Assembly: GCF_001269385.1 (NCBI RefSeq)
Contig: NZ_CXOO01000060.1
Coordinates: 1-53,531, forward strand
Origin: Limnohabitans sp. DM1
GTDB lineage: Bacteria > Pseudomonadota > Gammaproteobacteria > Burkholderiales > Burkholderiaceae_C
DNA length: 53,531 nt
Reading direction: 5' to 3'
Shown: in pieces, positions 25,432 to 33,683 of the stretch
Layout of the letters: every line of letters starts with the position of its first letter
Numbering within the stretch: the first letter of the stretch is position 1
Notes under the pieces: model-generated
The model's input: the letters and a program-made list of their open reading frames with translations, nothing else
Told to the model about the DNA's origin: nothing
Databases searched by the model: none
Translations under genes and position numbers: made by a program

Positions 25432-25461
25432 AACACCCCCCGCCGAAATGGAGGGGGGTGT
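25432..25461 (-). terminator. terminator-like hairpin in the mfd leader
   Basis: CACCCCCC (25434-25441) pairs with GGGGGGTG (25453-25460), extended by one A-T pair. On the minus strand the stem is followed by TTTTGCTTTTTT. It lies about 40 bp before the mfd start codon with no upstream gene on that strand to terminate, so it may be an attenuator or a relic. Confidence 0.5.
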
Positions 25462-25524
25462 GGAAATGGAAGTCGGGGGTGATTTTAGAGTCTTTGTGAC
25501 CTTGGGCAGGCCGATGGTGCTCGT

Positions 25525-25798
25525 TAAGCACAGTCGTCGGTGGGTCGGCTTATTGATCCGGCCCTGTGAAGTTTGCAGGGTGACTTCAACCTTGCACCTT
25601 GTGGGAGCTAGCCCTGCTGGCGATCAGACGCTTGTGGACCACAGGCTTTTCGCTTGGCTGGCAATCTCCCACAAAATCCTCCCAACTGGCAACACACGGC
25701 TCAGACTTTATCGGGCCGAATCTATAAGCAGTGACGGCGCAAAAAATTCAAACTTCCGCGTGCCGAATCAATAAGCACAGTGGTCGGTGGGTCGGATT
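25525..25798. repeat. 27-bp direct repeat pair in the mfd-ispD gap
   Basis: Positions 25525-25551 and 25772-25798 agree at 25 of 27 bases; the shared core is GTCGGTGGGTCGG preceded by TAAGCACAGT. The unit spacing is 247 bp. A related 16-bp pair beginning GCCGAATC is at 25715-25730 and 25762-25777. Together they bracket the REP-like palindrome. Confidence 0.75.
25599..25674. repeat. REP-like inverted pair (BIME-like)
   Basis: TTGTGGGAG (25599-25607) and CTCCCACAA (25666-25674) form perfect 9-bp outer arms. Internal segments GCTAGCCCTGCTGGC and GGCTGGC continue the symmetry. The outer unit GTGGGAGCTAGCCCTGCTGG closely resembles REP sequences described in Pseudomonas. No REP-associated transposase is in the window. 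Confidence 0.6.
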
Positions 25799-25970
25799 GG
25801 GTCCCGTCACCGGGCCTTTGGCGCACCGGGCCATGTCGGAACTGAAGCTGTCGACCTACGGGGCGCCACGGTATTTGTAGGTCGGCGGCTTCAGCCCCGA
25901 CAATTGTTTACGTCACATCAGACCCTGTCCGGGCCGAAGAAGCCAACCTGCAAAACTACAATCTCAGCCT

Positions 25971-26684
25971 ATGACCGACCGCAGCATCTCAACATGTTTC
26001 CACGCCCTCATCCCCTGTGCGGGCACGGGCAGCCGTGCGGGCACGGTGCAACCCAAGCAATACCAACAGGTGGCCGGACAGACCATGGTCATGCACACGC
26101 TGCAGGCTTTGGCGCAGGTGCCTCAACTGGCCAGTGGTTGGGTGATTTTGTCGCCCGGTGATGACCATGTCTGGGCCGAGCAGGGTTGGCCCCAGCGTTT
26201 CAAGCGCCTGGCTTGCGGCGGTGCCAGCCGTGCCGAGAGCGTTTTCAACGGCCTTCAAGCCATGCTGGCCGCAGGCCTTGACCCGCAAGACTGGGTGCTG
26301 GTGCACGATGCGGCGCGTTGTCTGGTGTCGCCCGATTCGGTGAGCCGCTTGATCGACACTTGCCAGCACGATGCAGTGGGCGGCCTGCTGGCCCTGCCTT
26401 TGCCCGACACGCTCAAAACCGAAGAGGGTGGGCGCGTGACTGCCACCGTACCGCGTGAACACAAATGGCTCGCTCAAACCCCGCAAATGTTCCGTTTGCA
26501 GATGCTGCACGATGCGCTGGCTGATGTGGCGGGCAGTGGTTTTGCAGGCATCACCGACGAGGCCAGTGCCATCGAACGGCTGGGTATGAAGCCCCGTCTT
26601 GTCGAAGGCTCGGCACAGAATTTCAAAGTCACTTACCCGGCCGATTTCGCGTTGGCCGAGGCTATTTTGGGGAGCAGGTCATGA
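25971..26684 (+). CDS. ispD: 2-C-methyl-D-erythritol 4-phosphate cytidylyltransferase
   Basis: The third enzyme of the MEP isoprenoid pathway joins CTP and MEP to give CDP-ME in the cytosol. The 237-residue product has the nucleotide-binding motif ALIPCAGTGSRAGTVQPKQY near the N-terminus, the GGASRAESVFNGL segment, VLVHDAARCLVSPDSVSRLI and TDEASAIERLGMKPRLVEGS. The final ATGA overlaps the ispF start by four bases, so the two are translationally coupled. The length is usual. Confidence 0.97.
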   Translation: MTDRSISTCFHALIPCAGTGSRAGTVQPKQYQQVAGQTMVMHTLQALAQVPQLASGWVILSPGDDHVWAEQGWPQRFKRLACGGASRAESVFNGLQAMLAAGLDPQDWVLVHDAARCLVSPDSVSRLIDTCQHDAVGGLLALPLPDTLKTEEGGRVTATVPREHKWLAQTPQMFRLQMLHDALADVAGSGFAGITDEASAIERLGMKPRLVEGSAQNFKVTYPADFALAEAILGSRS

Positions 26685-27160
26685 GTTTCAGAGTCGGTGA
26701 AGGTTGGGATGTCCATGCCCTGGTGCCCGGGCGCAAGCTCATTTTGGGCGGGGTGGAGATTCCCCACACCTCGGGCCTGCTGGGCCATTCAGACGCCGAT
26801 GTGCTGCTGCACGCCATCACCGATGCGGTGCTGGGCGCGGCGGGTTTGGGCGACATCGGACGGCATTTTCCGGACACCGATGTGCAGTTCAAAGGCGCTG
26901 ATTCATCCGTGCTGCTGACCGAGGCCATGCGCCGGGTGCGTGAGCGTGGTTGGGAGTTGGTGAATGTGGACAGCACCATCGTGGCCCAGGCTCCCAAGCT
27001 CGCGCCGCACATGGCGGCGATCAACGCCTCGGTGGCCCAAGCCCTGGGCGTTGCCGCCGATCAGGTCAACGTGAAAGCCAAGACCGCCGAGAAGCTTGGC
27101 CCCGTGGGCATGGGCCAGAGCATGGAAGCGCGGGCGGTGGCTTTGTTGACCAAACCTTGA
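26681..27160 (+). CDS. ispF: 2-C-methyl-D-erythritol 2,4-cyclodiphosphate synthase
   Basis: The 159-residue zinc enzyme cyclises CDP-ME-2P in the MEP pathway. The metal ligands lie in RVGEGWDVHAL (Asp and His) and HSDADVLLHAITDAVLGA; LGDIGRHFPDTD and the C-terminal VNVKAKTAEKLGPVGMGQSMEARAVALL are also characteristic. It overlaps ispD by four bases; IspE, the intermediate step, is not in this window. A GTAGG...CCTAC repeat follows the gene at about 27170-27200 and may act as a terminator. Confidence 0.97.
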   Translation: MSFRVGEGWDVHALVPGRKLILGGVEIPHTSGLLGHSDADVLLHAITDAVLGAAGLGDIGRHFPDTDVQFKGADSSVLLTEAMRRVRERGWELVNVDSTIVAQAPKLAPHMAAINASVAQALGVAADQVNVKAKTAEKLGPVGMGQSMEARAVALLTKP

Positions 27161-27169
27161 CCCGTCATT

Positions 27170-27205
27170 TGTAGGGGTCTTCGACGACTGACCTACGAGG
27201 ATGTT
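27170..27205. repeat. GTAGGGGTCTTCGAC-type short repeat after ispF
   Basis: The segment carries GTAGGGGTCTTCGAC and GACCTACGAGG, which can pair as an imperfect stem. The motifs GGGGTCTTCGAC and the GTAGGTC core also occur at about 3300-3345 upstream of rpoD, and GTAGGTCGG/CGACCTACGG occurs at 25850-25895. All copies lie between genes, suggesting a dispersed repeat family that may also end transcription. Confidence 0.5.
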
Positions 27206-27251
27206 GTGGGTCGTTATTCGAAGAGGACGACGTGGGCTGTCAGGGCGCTGT

Positions 27252-28634
27252 TCACAGGATGTCGGCTTGCCTGAATTTCATCAGCGCCATCAGGCCGCCT
27301 GCGCTGTTGTTGAACACCGAAAACGTGCCGCCCATGCGCTGTACTGAGCGCTCTACGATGGCCAGGCCGAGGCCCGAACCGGTGGCCGATGTGCGTGCGG
27401 TGTCACCCCGGTAAAACGGTTGGGTCAGGTTTTTCAGGGTGTCTTCGGACACGCCCGGGCCTTGGTCGCGCACGCGCAGCAGCACCCAGCCGTCGTGTAC
27501 CCGGGCCACGATTTCGACGCGGGTGATGCCGTCGCTGGGGCTTTGGCCGTAACGACGGGCGTTTTCCAGCAAGTTCGACAGCACACGACCCAGTTCGACT
27601 GTTTCGGCTCGAACATGCAGGTCTTCGGCCACATCCACGGTGATGTGCATTCGCGGGTTGGCCCGGAATGGCGCAATGCAGCGGCTGATCACACCCGACA
27701 GCAGCACTGGGCCCAAGTTGCTGGGTTCGGGGCGCGCGTAGTCGAGGAATTTGTCAATGATTTCATCCAGTTGCGCAATGTCGGCCGCCATCAGTTCGCG
27801 CGTTTCGGGGTCGTTCACGCTGAGTTCGGTTTCCAGCCTTAGGCGGGCCAGAGGCGTGCGCAGATCGTGCGAAATGCCCGCCAGCATGAGGGCGCGTTCG
27901 GCTTCGATTTTGGCCAGACGCTCGGCCATGCGGTTGAAGCCGATGTTGACCTCACGGATTTCGCTGGTGGGGGCGTCTTCGTCCAGTGTCGAGGTGTTGA
28001 AGTGGCCTTCGCGCAGCTGGCTGGCGGCCAGCGACAGGCGTTTGAGCGGGCGGTTGATCAAGCCGGCCATCACGGCGGCGCCCACCAGCGACAGGGCCAT
28101 GGCCAGGAGCAACCAAATCAACCAAGTCGAGCCGCCCAGGGGTTGCAGGCGTTCGGGGTCCATTTGCAGCCAGTAGCTGTCGCGCTCGATTTCGAAGCCC
28201 ACCCACAGGCCGGTGGCATCGTTGACCCGGGATGCGATCACGGTGCTCGGCCCCAGGCGTGCCACCATTTCGAGGATCAGGCGTTTTTCCATGCCCGTGG
28301 CGCCAAATGGGACGATGCGGTCACTCGGCTCGCGGATTTGGATCTTGAAATCTTCTTCATCGGCCAGTGATTTGAGCAGCGACACCCGGGCGATGGCGTC
28401 GGTGTGCATCAAGGCGTTTCGGGTCATGTTGACCACAGTGGCGATCTGGTGCGCATTGCGCAAGATGCGTGGCTCGTATTCCTGGGTGCGGAACATTTGC
28501 AGCCAGGCCAGACTGCTGAAAAGAATCAGCAAAGTGAGCAAAAAGAAGGTGCGCCAAAACAGGCTCAATTTGAGCCTGCGTGGCGGCTTGGCGGCAGTGT
28601 CGTTGTCTGCGCTGGAAAATGGCGTTTTGATCAC
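27252..28634 (-). CDS. envZ: EnvZ-type sensor histidine kinase
   Basis: The 460-residue inner-membrane kinase has a first membrane segment at about residues 25-48 (FWRTFFLLTLLILFSSLAWL), a periplasmic domain, a second segment near 170-193 (WLIWLLLAMALSLVGAAVMAGL) and a HAMP linker. The dimerisation domain carries the phospho-acceptor H246 in AGISHDLRTPLARLRLE. The ATPase domain shows N (LSNLLENARRYG), G1 (VRDQGPGVSE) and G2 (SGLGLAIVERSV) boxes. GTG at 28634 is the best start, since GTGA overlaps the ompR stop by four bases. It should phosphorylate the partner OmpR; the signal (osmolarity, pH) is known only from E. coli. Confidence 0.93.
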   Translation of the reverse strand: MIKTPFSSADNDTAAKPPRRLKLSLFWRTFFLLTLLILFSSLAWLQMFRTQEYEPRILRNAHQIATVVNMTRNALMHTDAIARVSLLKSLADEEDFKIQIREPSDRIVPFGATGMEKRLILEMVARLGPSTVIASRVNDATGLWVGFEIERDSYWLQMDPERLQPLGGSTWLIWLLLAMALSLVGAAVMAGLINRPLKRLSLAASQLREGHFNTSTLDEDAPTSEIREVNIGFNRMAERLAKIEAERALMLAGISHDLRTPLARLRLETELSVNDPETRELMAADIAQLDEIIDKFLDYARPEPSNLGPVLLSGVISRCIAPFRANPRMHITVDVAEDLHVRAETVELGRVLSNLLENARRYGQSPSDGITRVEIVARVHDGWVLLRVRDQGPGVSEDTLKNLTQPFYRGDTARTSATGSGLGLAIVERSVQRMGGTFSVFNNSAGGLMALMKFRQADIL

Positions 28635-29359
28635 GGTTGACCGTCTGGCACAAACACGTAGCCCACACCCCAAACGGTCTGGATGATCTTGGGCGAGGCC
28701 GGGTCTTGTTCCAGCATTTTGCGCAGTCGGGAGATTTGCACGTCGAGGCTGCGGTCAAATGGCTCGAAGTCCCGGCCTCGGGCCAATTGGGCGAGTTTGT
28801 CGCGTGTCAGCGGTTGACGCGGGTGCCTGACCAAGGCTTTGAGCATGGCAAATTCGCCGGTGGTCAAGGCGATGTCTTTGCCGTGTTTGCTCAGAGAACG
28901 CGCGCCCAGATCGAATGTGAATTCACTGAAGTTCACCACTTCCTTGTCACTTGCGGGGGCGCCAGGGACTTCTGTCTGCGGTCTGCGGCGCAACACGGCT
29001 TGGATTCTGGCCAACAATTCACGCGGGTTGAAGGGCTTGCCCAGGTAATCGTCGGCGCCAATTTCCAGACCGTTGATGCGCTCGGCTTCTTCGCCTTTGG
29101 CAGTCAGCATGATGATGGGCGTTTTGTTGCCAGCGCCGCGCATGCGGCGGCAGATGCTCAGGCCGTCTTCGCCCGGCAGCATCAGGTCGAGCACGATCAG
29201 GTCAATGGTTTCGCGCTGCAAGATGCGGTCCAGCGACCGCCCATCTTCAGCCAGCAACACGTCAAAACCCTCTTGCGAAAGGTAGCGTCGCAGCAAGTCG
29301 CGGATACGTGCGTCGTCATCGACGATCACGACTTTGTCAAGGCGGTTGGAGGTGGCCAT
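28631..29359 (-). CDS. ompR: OmpR-type response regulator
   Basis: The 242-residue regulator has a receiver domain with the acidic pocket (VIVDDDAR), phospho-acceptor D58 in LIVLDLMLPGEDG, and K108 in DDYLGKPFNPRELLAR. The C-terminal winged helix (SKHGKDIALTTGEFAMLKALVRHPRQPLTRDKL, SLDVQISRLRKMLEQDP, IQTVWGVGYVFVPDG) binds DNA. It pairs with the overlapping envZ. Only 3 bp separate it from the bdhA stop upstream, so the two-component genes are probably in one transcript with the ketone-body dehydrogenase. Confidence 0.96.
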   Translation of the reverse strand: MATSNRLDKVVIVDDDARIRDLLRRYLSQEGFDVLLAEDGRSLDRILQRETIDLIVLDLMLPGEDGLSICRRMRGAGNKTPIIMLTAKGEEAERINGLEIGADDYLGKPFNPRELLARIQAVLRRRPQTEVPGAPASDKEVVNFSEFTFDLGARSLSKHGKDIALTTGEFAMLKALVRHPRQPLTRDKLAQLARGRDFEPFDRSLDVQISRLRKMLEQDPASPKIIQTVWGVGYVFVPDGQP

Positions 29360-29362
29360 GGC

Positions 29363-30133
29363 TTATTGCGCCGTCCAGCCGCCGTCCATGTTCCAGGCCA
29401 CGCCGCGCACGTTGTTGCCTGCTGCAGAGCAGAAAAACACGGCCAGCTCGCCCAGCTCTTCGGGGGTGGTGAATTGCATGGAGGGTTCTTTTTCCTGCAG
29501 CAGGACTTTTTTGGCTTCTTCGTTGCTCAAACCCATGGCCTGAGCCTTTGCGTCTACTTGTTTTTGTACCAGGGGCGTGAGCACCCAGCCTGGGCAAATG
29601 GCGTTGCAAGTCACGCCGGTGGTGGCGTTTTCGAGTGCTGTGACCTTGGTCAGGCCCACCACACCGTGCTTGGCGGCCACATAGGCCGACTTTTCGGCCG
29701 AGCCAACCAGGCCGTGGATGGACGCGACGTTGATGATGCGGCCCCAATTGGCGGCTTTCATGGCGGGCAGTGCCAGACGGGTGGCGTGGAAGGCGCTGCT
29801 CAGGTTGATGGCGATGATGGCGTCCCAGCGCTCGATGGGGAAGTCTTCGATCTTGGCCACATGCTGGATACCGGCGTTGTTCACCAGAATGTCGACACGC
29901 CCAAAGGTGTCGGCGGCGAACTTCATCATGGCCTCAATCTCAGCGGCTTTGCTCATGTCGGCGCCGTGGTAAGCCACTTTCACGCCCAAGGCAGCGATTT
30001 CGGCCTTGGGGCCTTCGGCATCGCCAAAACCGTTGAGCACAATGTTGGCGCCTTGCTTGGCCAAAGCCTTGGCAATGCCCAGTCCGATGCCGCTGGTTGA
30101 ACCTGTGACCAGTGCTGTTTTACCTTGCAACAT
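29363..30133 (-). CDS. bdhA: 3-hydroxybutyrate dehydrogenase (SDR family)
   Basis: The enzyme oxidises D-3-hydroxybutyrate to acetoacetate with NAD+ and is used in polyhydroxybutyrate turnover. The SDR features are TGSTSGIGLGIAKAL (cofactor loop), NNAGIQHVAKIEDFP, catalytic Ser in NVASIHGLVGS and the YVAAKHG Tyr-Lys pair. CNAICPGWVLTPLVQKQVD and the end VAWNMDGGWTAQ are typical of PHB-linked BdhA. The ATG at 30133 follows GGAG at 8-bp spacing; an in-frame GTG at 30142 is less likely. It is the first gene of a bdhA-ompR-envZ cluster. Confidence 0.93.
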   Translation of the reverse strand: MLQGKTALVTGSTSGIGLGIAKALAKQGANIVLNGFGDAEGPKAEIAALGVKVAYHGADMSKAAEIEAMMKFAADTFGRVDILVNNAGIQHVAKIEDFPIERWDAIIAINLSSAFHATRLALPAMKAANWGRIINVASIHGLVGSAEKSAYVAAKHGVVGLTKVTALENATTGVTCNAICPGWVLTPLVQKQVDAKAQAMGLSNEEAKKVLLQEKEPSMQFTTPEELGELAVFFCSAAGNNVRGVAWNMDGGWTAQ

Positions 30134-30234
30134 GTTTTCCACTCCGAAAGATGAATTAGGATGCTTAAAAGTCCATTATGGCGCCGCACAGGGGCAGTTT
30201 TCCCCGAGGCGTCATCTGTTTGTTTCGGATTGTC

Positions 30235-31164
30235 ATGCACAACTCTTTGACACCGCCTTCCCTTGAGTTCGTCACCTGTCCCCATGCCGAGGGCCAGCAC
30301 CGCATGGCCTATTGGCGCTGGGGCGATGCCCGGGCCAGCCGTGTGGTGGTGTGTGCGCACGGCCTGACCCGGCAGGGACGGGATTTTGACCGCCTGGCCC
30401 AAGCCTTGGTGGCGCGCAGTGCGCAGCCTTTGCAAGTCATTTGCCCTGATGTGGTGGGGCGTGGGCGCAGTGAGTGGCTGGGCGAACCCATGGCCTATCA
30501 GCTGCCTCAATATGTGGCGGACATGTTGGCTTTGTTGGCGCAAGTGCATGCGCAGCAAGGGGCTGGCGCTGTTTGGCAGTCGCTCGATTGGGTGGGCACC
30601 AGCATGGGCGGGCTGATCGGCATGGTGGTGGCCGGTCAACCGGGTCTGTCATTGCCTGCGCCTATTCGTCGCCTGGTGCTCAACGATGTGGGGCCTGCAA
30701 TCACCTGGTCGTCGGTGCAGCGCATGCAGCAGTATGTGGGGCAATATGGTCAGTTTCGTGATCTGGCTCAAGCAGCAGCGGCCATACGCGAGATTTCGCA
30801 AGGCTTTGGCCCTGTGCCCGAAGATGTCTGGCTGGACATGTCGTCCCACATGATTCGCCCCGCCGCCGAGGGGGCCGTGACTTTGCATTACGACCCGGCC
30901 ATTGGTCAGGCCCTGCGTGCCTTGACGCCCGAAGCTGCGGCTGCAGGCGAGGCCGCCTTGTGGGGGCTGTATGACCAGATCAAGGCGCAGACTTTGCTCA
31001 TTCGGGGTGCTGATTCTGATTTGCTGACTGCCGAGACGGCCACGGCGATGACGCAACGTGGCCCTCGGGCAGACCTGCAGACTTGGGCGGGGATCGGACA
31101 TGCGCCAACTTTGACGGCGCCAGACCAGATCGATGCGGTGGCCAAATTCTTGCTTGCTGATTGA
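30235..31164 (+). CDS. alpha/beta hydrolase
   Basis: The 309-residue alpha/beta-fold hydrolase has the oxyanion segment VCAHGLTRQGRDFD, nucleophile S123 in WVGTSMGGLIGM, an acidic residue in LLIRGADSDLLTAETA and the catalytic H289 in WAGIGHAPTL, so the triad looks complete. This is an esterase- or lipase-like member of unknown substrate. The ATG at 30235 (MHNSLTPPS) is preferred; an earlier start at 30178 adds a non-homologous leader overlapping the divergent bdhA promoter. It ends 4 bp before relA and is probably co-transcribed with it. Confidence 0.87.
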   Translation: MHNSLTPPSLEFVTCPHAEGQHRMAYWRWGDARASRVVVCAHGLTRQGRDFDRLAQALVARSAQPLQVICPDVVGRGRSEWLGEPMAYQLPQYVADMLALLAQVHAQQGAGAVWQSLDWVGTSMGGLIGMVVAGQPGLSLPAPIRRLVLNDVGPAITWSSVQRMQQYVGQYGQFRDLAQAAAAIREISQGFGPVPEDVWLDMSSHMIRPAAEGAVTLHYDPAIGQALRALTPEAAAAGEAALWGLYDQIKAQTLLIRGADSDLLTAETATAMTQRGPRADLQTWAGIGHAPTLTAPDQIDAVAKFLLAD

Positions 31165-31168
31165 ATCC

Positions 31169-33412
31169 ATGGTCAGTCCCTCCTCCAGTCATTCCGCCAG
31201 CCGGGTCGTCATTGCCGGAAAAATGCACGCATCGGCTGTGCCTCCCGTTTTGTTGGCCGCGGCCGCAGAGGGGGCCGCTCAGGCCGATACCTTGGCCCGT
31301 GCGCGGGCTTTTGCCGAGCCATTGATTGCCGGTGAAACGCTGGACACGGGTGAAAACATCTTGTCGCATGCCGATGCCGTGGCGAGCATCTTGGCCGACA
31401 TTGGCGGCTCCGCGTTCATGCAGGCCGCCATTTACCTGGTCTATGCCTGCCCGCATTTGAATAAGCCCGAAGAGGTCATTGCCAAAGCCTTTGATCCCGG
31501 CTTGGCTCAACTGGCCATGCACACCAATCAGTTGGTGCATGTGCAGCGTTTGTCTCGTGCATCACAAAGCAGCGCCCAGTTGCTCGATGACCCCAAGTTG
31601 CAGACCGAAAACGTGCGCAAGATGCTGCTGGCTTTCAGCCGTGATTTGCGTGTGGTCATGTTGCGCCTGGCGTCGCGCATGCAGACTTTGCGACACTTCG
31701 CAGCCACCAAACTGCCAGTGCCTGCGGCCTTGGCCAAAGAGTCCCTGCAGGTGTTTGCCCCCTTGGCCAACCGCCTGGGAATCTGGCAAATCAAATGGGA
31801 GCTGGAGGACTTGTCTTTTCGCTTTCTGGAGCCAGTGACCTACAAGGAGATTGCCAAGCTCCTGGACGAAAAGCGGGTCGAGCGCGAACAGTTCATGGTC
31901 GATTTGCGTCAGCGCATGCAGCTGGCGCTGGCCGAGCAAGGCGTCAATGCCACGGTCGAAGGGCGACCCAAACACATCTACAGCATCGTGCGCAAGATGC
32001 GCGGCAAGTCGCTGTCGTTTGATAAGGTGTTCGACATTCGGGCTCTGCGTGTGGTGGTGCCCGATGTGTCTGATTGTTATCAGGTGCTCAGCTGGGTGCA
32101 TGAGCACTTTTCACCCATTGCACAAGAGTTTGACGACTACATCGCCAAGCCCAAACCCAATGGCTACCAGTCACTGCACACCGTGGTGCGCGACGTGGAT
32201 GGTCGCCCCATCGAGATCCAGATTCGCACGCAGGCCATGCACGACCATGCCGAGCATGGCGTGGCTGCACACTGGGCCTACAAAGAAGCGGGGGCCAAGG
32301 GCTACGCAGGGGTGTCTGCCAGCAGTGATTACGACGCCAAGATTGCCGTTCTGCGGCAGCTTCTGGCCTGGGAGCGAGACCTGTCAGGCGCTACTGATGC
32401 CCAGGGCCTGTTTGATGACCGCATTTATGTGCTGACCCCTGATGCGGCAGTGGTGGAGCTGCCTCAAGGCGCCACGCCGATTGATTTTGCCTACACCGTG
32501 CACACCAATTTGGGGCACCGCTGCCGTGGTGCCAAGGTCGACGGTGCCATGGTCCCGCTGCATACCCCATTGGCCAATGGTCAAACGGTGGAGGTCACCG
32601 CCATCAAAGAAGGTGGCCCTTCACGGGATTGGCTCAATCCGGAGTTGGGCTACCTGGCCAGCCACCGGGCGCGTGCCAAGGTGCGGGCCTGGTTCAATGC
32701 GCAGATCAGCAGCGAAAACATCGCTCGTGGGCGCGAGGCGGTGGAAAAGCTCCTGCAGCGCGAAGGCCGCACTGCCATGCGGCTGGATGATCTGGCCAGT
32801 CAACTGGGGTTCAAGTCGGCGGATGGCCTGTTCGAAGTGGTGGGCAAAGACGAATATTCGCTGCGCAACATCGAGGTCTTGCTCAAGCCGCCGGAGCCCG
32901 CACTCACGCCCGATGAAATCGTGTTGCAGCGCAAAACACGGGGCAGTCGTCACAAATCTCCTTCCGGGGTGTTGGTGGTGGGGGTGGGGTCCTTGCTCAC
33001 ACAGCTGTCCCGCTGCTGCAAGCCTGCACCGCCAGATGCGATTCAAGGCTTTATAACGCGAGGCAAGGGCGTCAGCATCCACCGACAAGATTGCAGCAAT
33101 TTCCGGGAATTGAACCACCGCAACCCTGAGCGAGTGATCGAAGTGCGATGGGGCGAGCGCAAATCCGGGCCAGAAGCTTCGGTGTACCCCGTGGATGTCG
33201 CCGTGGAGGCAAACGATCGACAGGGTTTGCTCAGGGACATTTCAGAGGTTTTTTCCAAAGAGAAGATGAACGTCATTGGTGTGCAAACCCAGTCCGTCAA
33301 AGGCATGGCCTGGATGACGTTCACGGTAGAAATTTCCGACTCTGCCTTGCTGAACAAAGTGCTGGGCACCGTGCGCGCCGTCAAGGGCGTGCGCCACGCC
33401 CGAAGACGTTGA
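31169..33412 (+). CDS. relA: (p)ppGpp synthetase RelA
   Basis: The 747-residue stringent-response enzyme transfers pyrophosphate from ATP to GTP or GDP on stalled ribosomes. The N-terminal hydrolase domain is degenerate: the HD metal motif is replaced by YLVYACPHLNKPEEVIAKAF. The synthetase domain has RPKHIYSIVRKMRGKS, DIRALRVVVPDVSDCY and the EFDD motif (E320 to D323) before YIAKPKPNGYQSLHTVV, diagnostic of synthetase-only RelA rather than SpoT. The TGS domain (DRIYVLTPDAAVVELPQGATPIDFAYTVH), a zinc-finger-like region (LSRCCKPAPPDAI) and the C-terminal ACT domain (NDRQGLLRDISEVFSKEKMNV) follow. The ATG at 31169 lies 4 bp after the hydrolase stop. Confidence 0.95.
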   Translation: MVSPSSSHSASRVVIAGKMHASAVPPVLLAAAAEGAAQADTLARARAFAEPLIAGETLDTGENILSHADAVASILADIGGSAFMQAAIYLVYACPHLNKPEEVIAKAFDPGLAQLAMHTNQLVHVQRLSRASQSSAQLLDDPKLQTENVRKMLLAFSRDLRVVMLRLASRMQTLRHFAATKLPVPAALAKESLQVFAPLANRLGIWQIKWELEDLSFRFLEPVTYKEIAKLLDEKRVEREQFMVDLRQRMQLALAEQGVNATVEGRPKHIYSIVRKMRGKSLSFDKVFDIRALRVVVPDVSDCYQVLSWVHEHFSPIAQEFDDYIAKPKPNGYQSLHTVVRDVDGRPIEIQIRTQAMHDHAEHGVAAHWAYKEAGAKGYAGVSASSDYDAKIAVLRQLLAWERDLSGATDAQGLFDDRIYVLTPDAAVVELPQGATPIDFAYTVHTNLGHRCRGAKVDGAMVPLHTPLANGQTVEVTAIKEGGPSRDWLNPELGYLASHRARAKVRAWFNAQISSENIARGREAVEKLLQREGRTAMRLDDLASQLGFKSADGLFEVVGKDEYSLRNIEVLLKPPEPALTPDEIVLQRKTRGSRHKSPSGVLVVGVGSLLTQLSRCCKPAPPDAIQGFITRGKGVSIHRQDCSNFRELNHRNPERVIEVRWGERKSGPEASVYPVDVAVEANDRQGLLRDISEVFSKEKMNVIGVQTQSVKGMAWMTFTVEISDSALLNKVLGTVRAVKGVRHARRR

Positions 33413-33444
33413 TCAAAATTCCTTCATTCTTTCAAAGCCTGCCT

Positions 33445-33472
33445 CTGAAATGCGCTTTTTCACTGCTACAAT
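33445..33472 (+). promoter_or_regulatory. putative tRNA-Val promoter
   Basis: TACAAT at 33467-33472 is a good -10 placed 12 bp before the mature tRNA. The -35 is weak (CTGAAA at 33445-33450, 16-bp spacing). It lies in the 71-bp gap after relA. Confidence 0.45.
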
Positions 33473-33483
33473 TGCTGTCTCTT

Positions 33484-33560
33484 AGGCGCGTAGCTCAGTT
33501 GGTTAGAGCACCACCTTGACATGGTGGGGGTCGCTAGTTCGAATCTAGTCGCGCCTACCA
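33484..33560 (+). tRNA. tRNA-Val (anticodon GAC)
   Basis: The 77-nt cloverleaf includes an encoded CCA. The acceptor stem AGGCGCG (33484-33490) pairs with CGCGCCT (33550-33556) before discriminator A. The D arm has GCTCAGTTGGTTAGAGC, the anticodon stem CCACC/GGTGG holds loop TTGACAT with GAC, and the T arm has GTTCGAATC. All elements are standard. Confidence 0.97.
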
Positions 33561-33572
33561 AATTTGGTAGGA

Positions 33573-33608
33573 AAAAAGCACTTCGCGGAAACGCTAAGTG
33601 CTTTTTTT
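33573..33608 (+). terminator. rho-independent terminator after tRNA-Val
   Basis: AAAAAAGCACTT (33573-33584) pairs with AAGTGCTTTTTT (33597-33608). The inner GCG-GAAA-CGC stem continues the hairpin through one mismatch, and a T run follows. The A/T flanks make it usable from both strands; SapC is transcribed toward it. Confidence 0.92.
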
Positions 33609-33683
33609 ATGGGGTTTTTATCCCTCGGTTCATGGCCTGTGTAAGGCCTTCGCCCACATCGCTTGTCCCATTCTTTCGATTGT

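Larger units (their letters stand above)
25396..25970. other. 575-bp repeat-rich intergenic region between mfd and ispD
   Basis: No coding gene is supported here. It contains a terminator-like hairpin in the mfd leader (25432-25461), a 27-bp imperfect direct repeat (25525-25551 and 25772-25798), a REP-like inverted pair (25599-25674), a second short repeat (25715-25730 and 25762-25777) and a GTAGGTCGG-type motif (25846-25905). This looks like an accumulation site of palindromic repeats. The ispD promoter should lie near 25905-25965. Confidence 0.7.

Noticed and set aside
31169..33412. SpoT rather than RelA
   Set aside because: The HD hydrolase motif is missing and the synthetase motif is EFDD, not RxKD, so a synthetase-only RelA is the better call.
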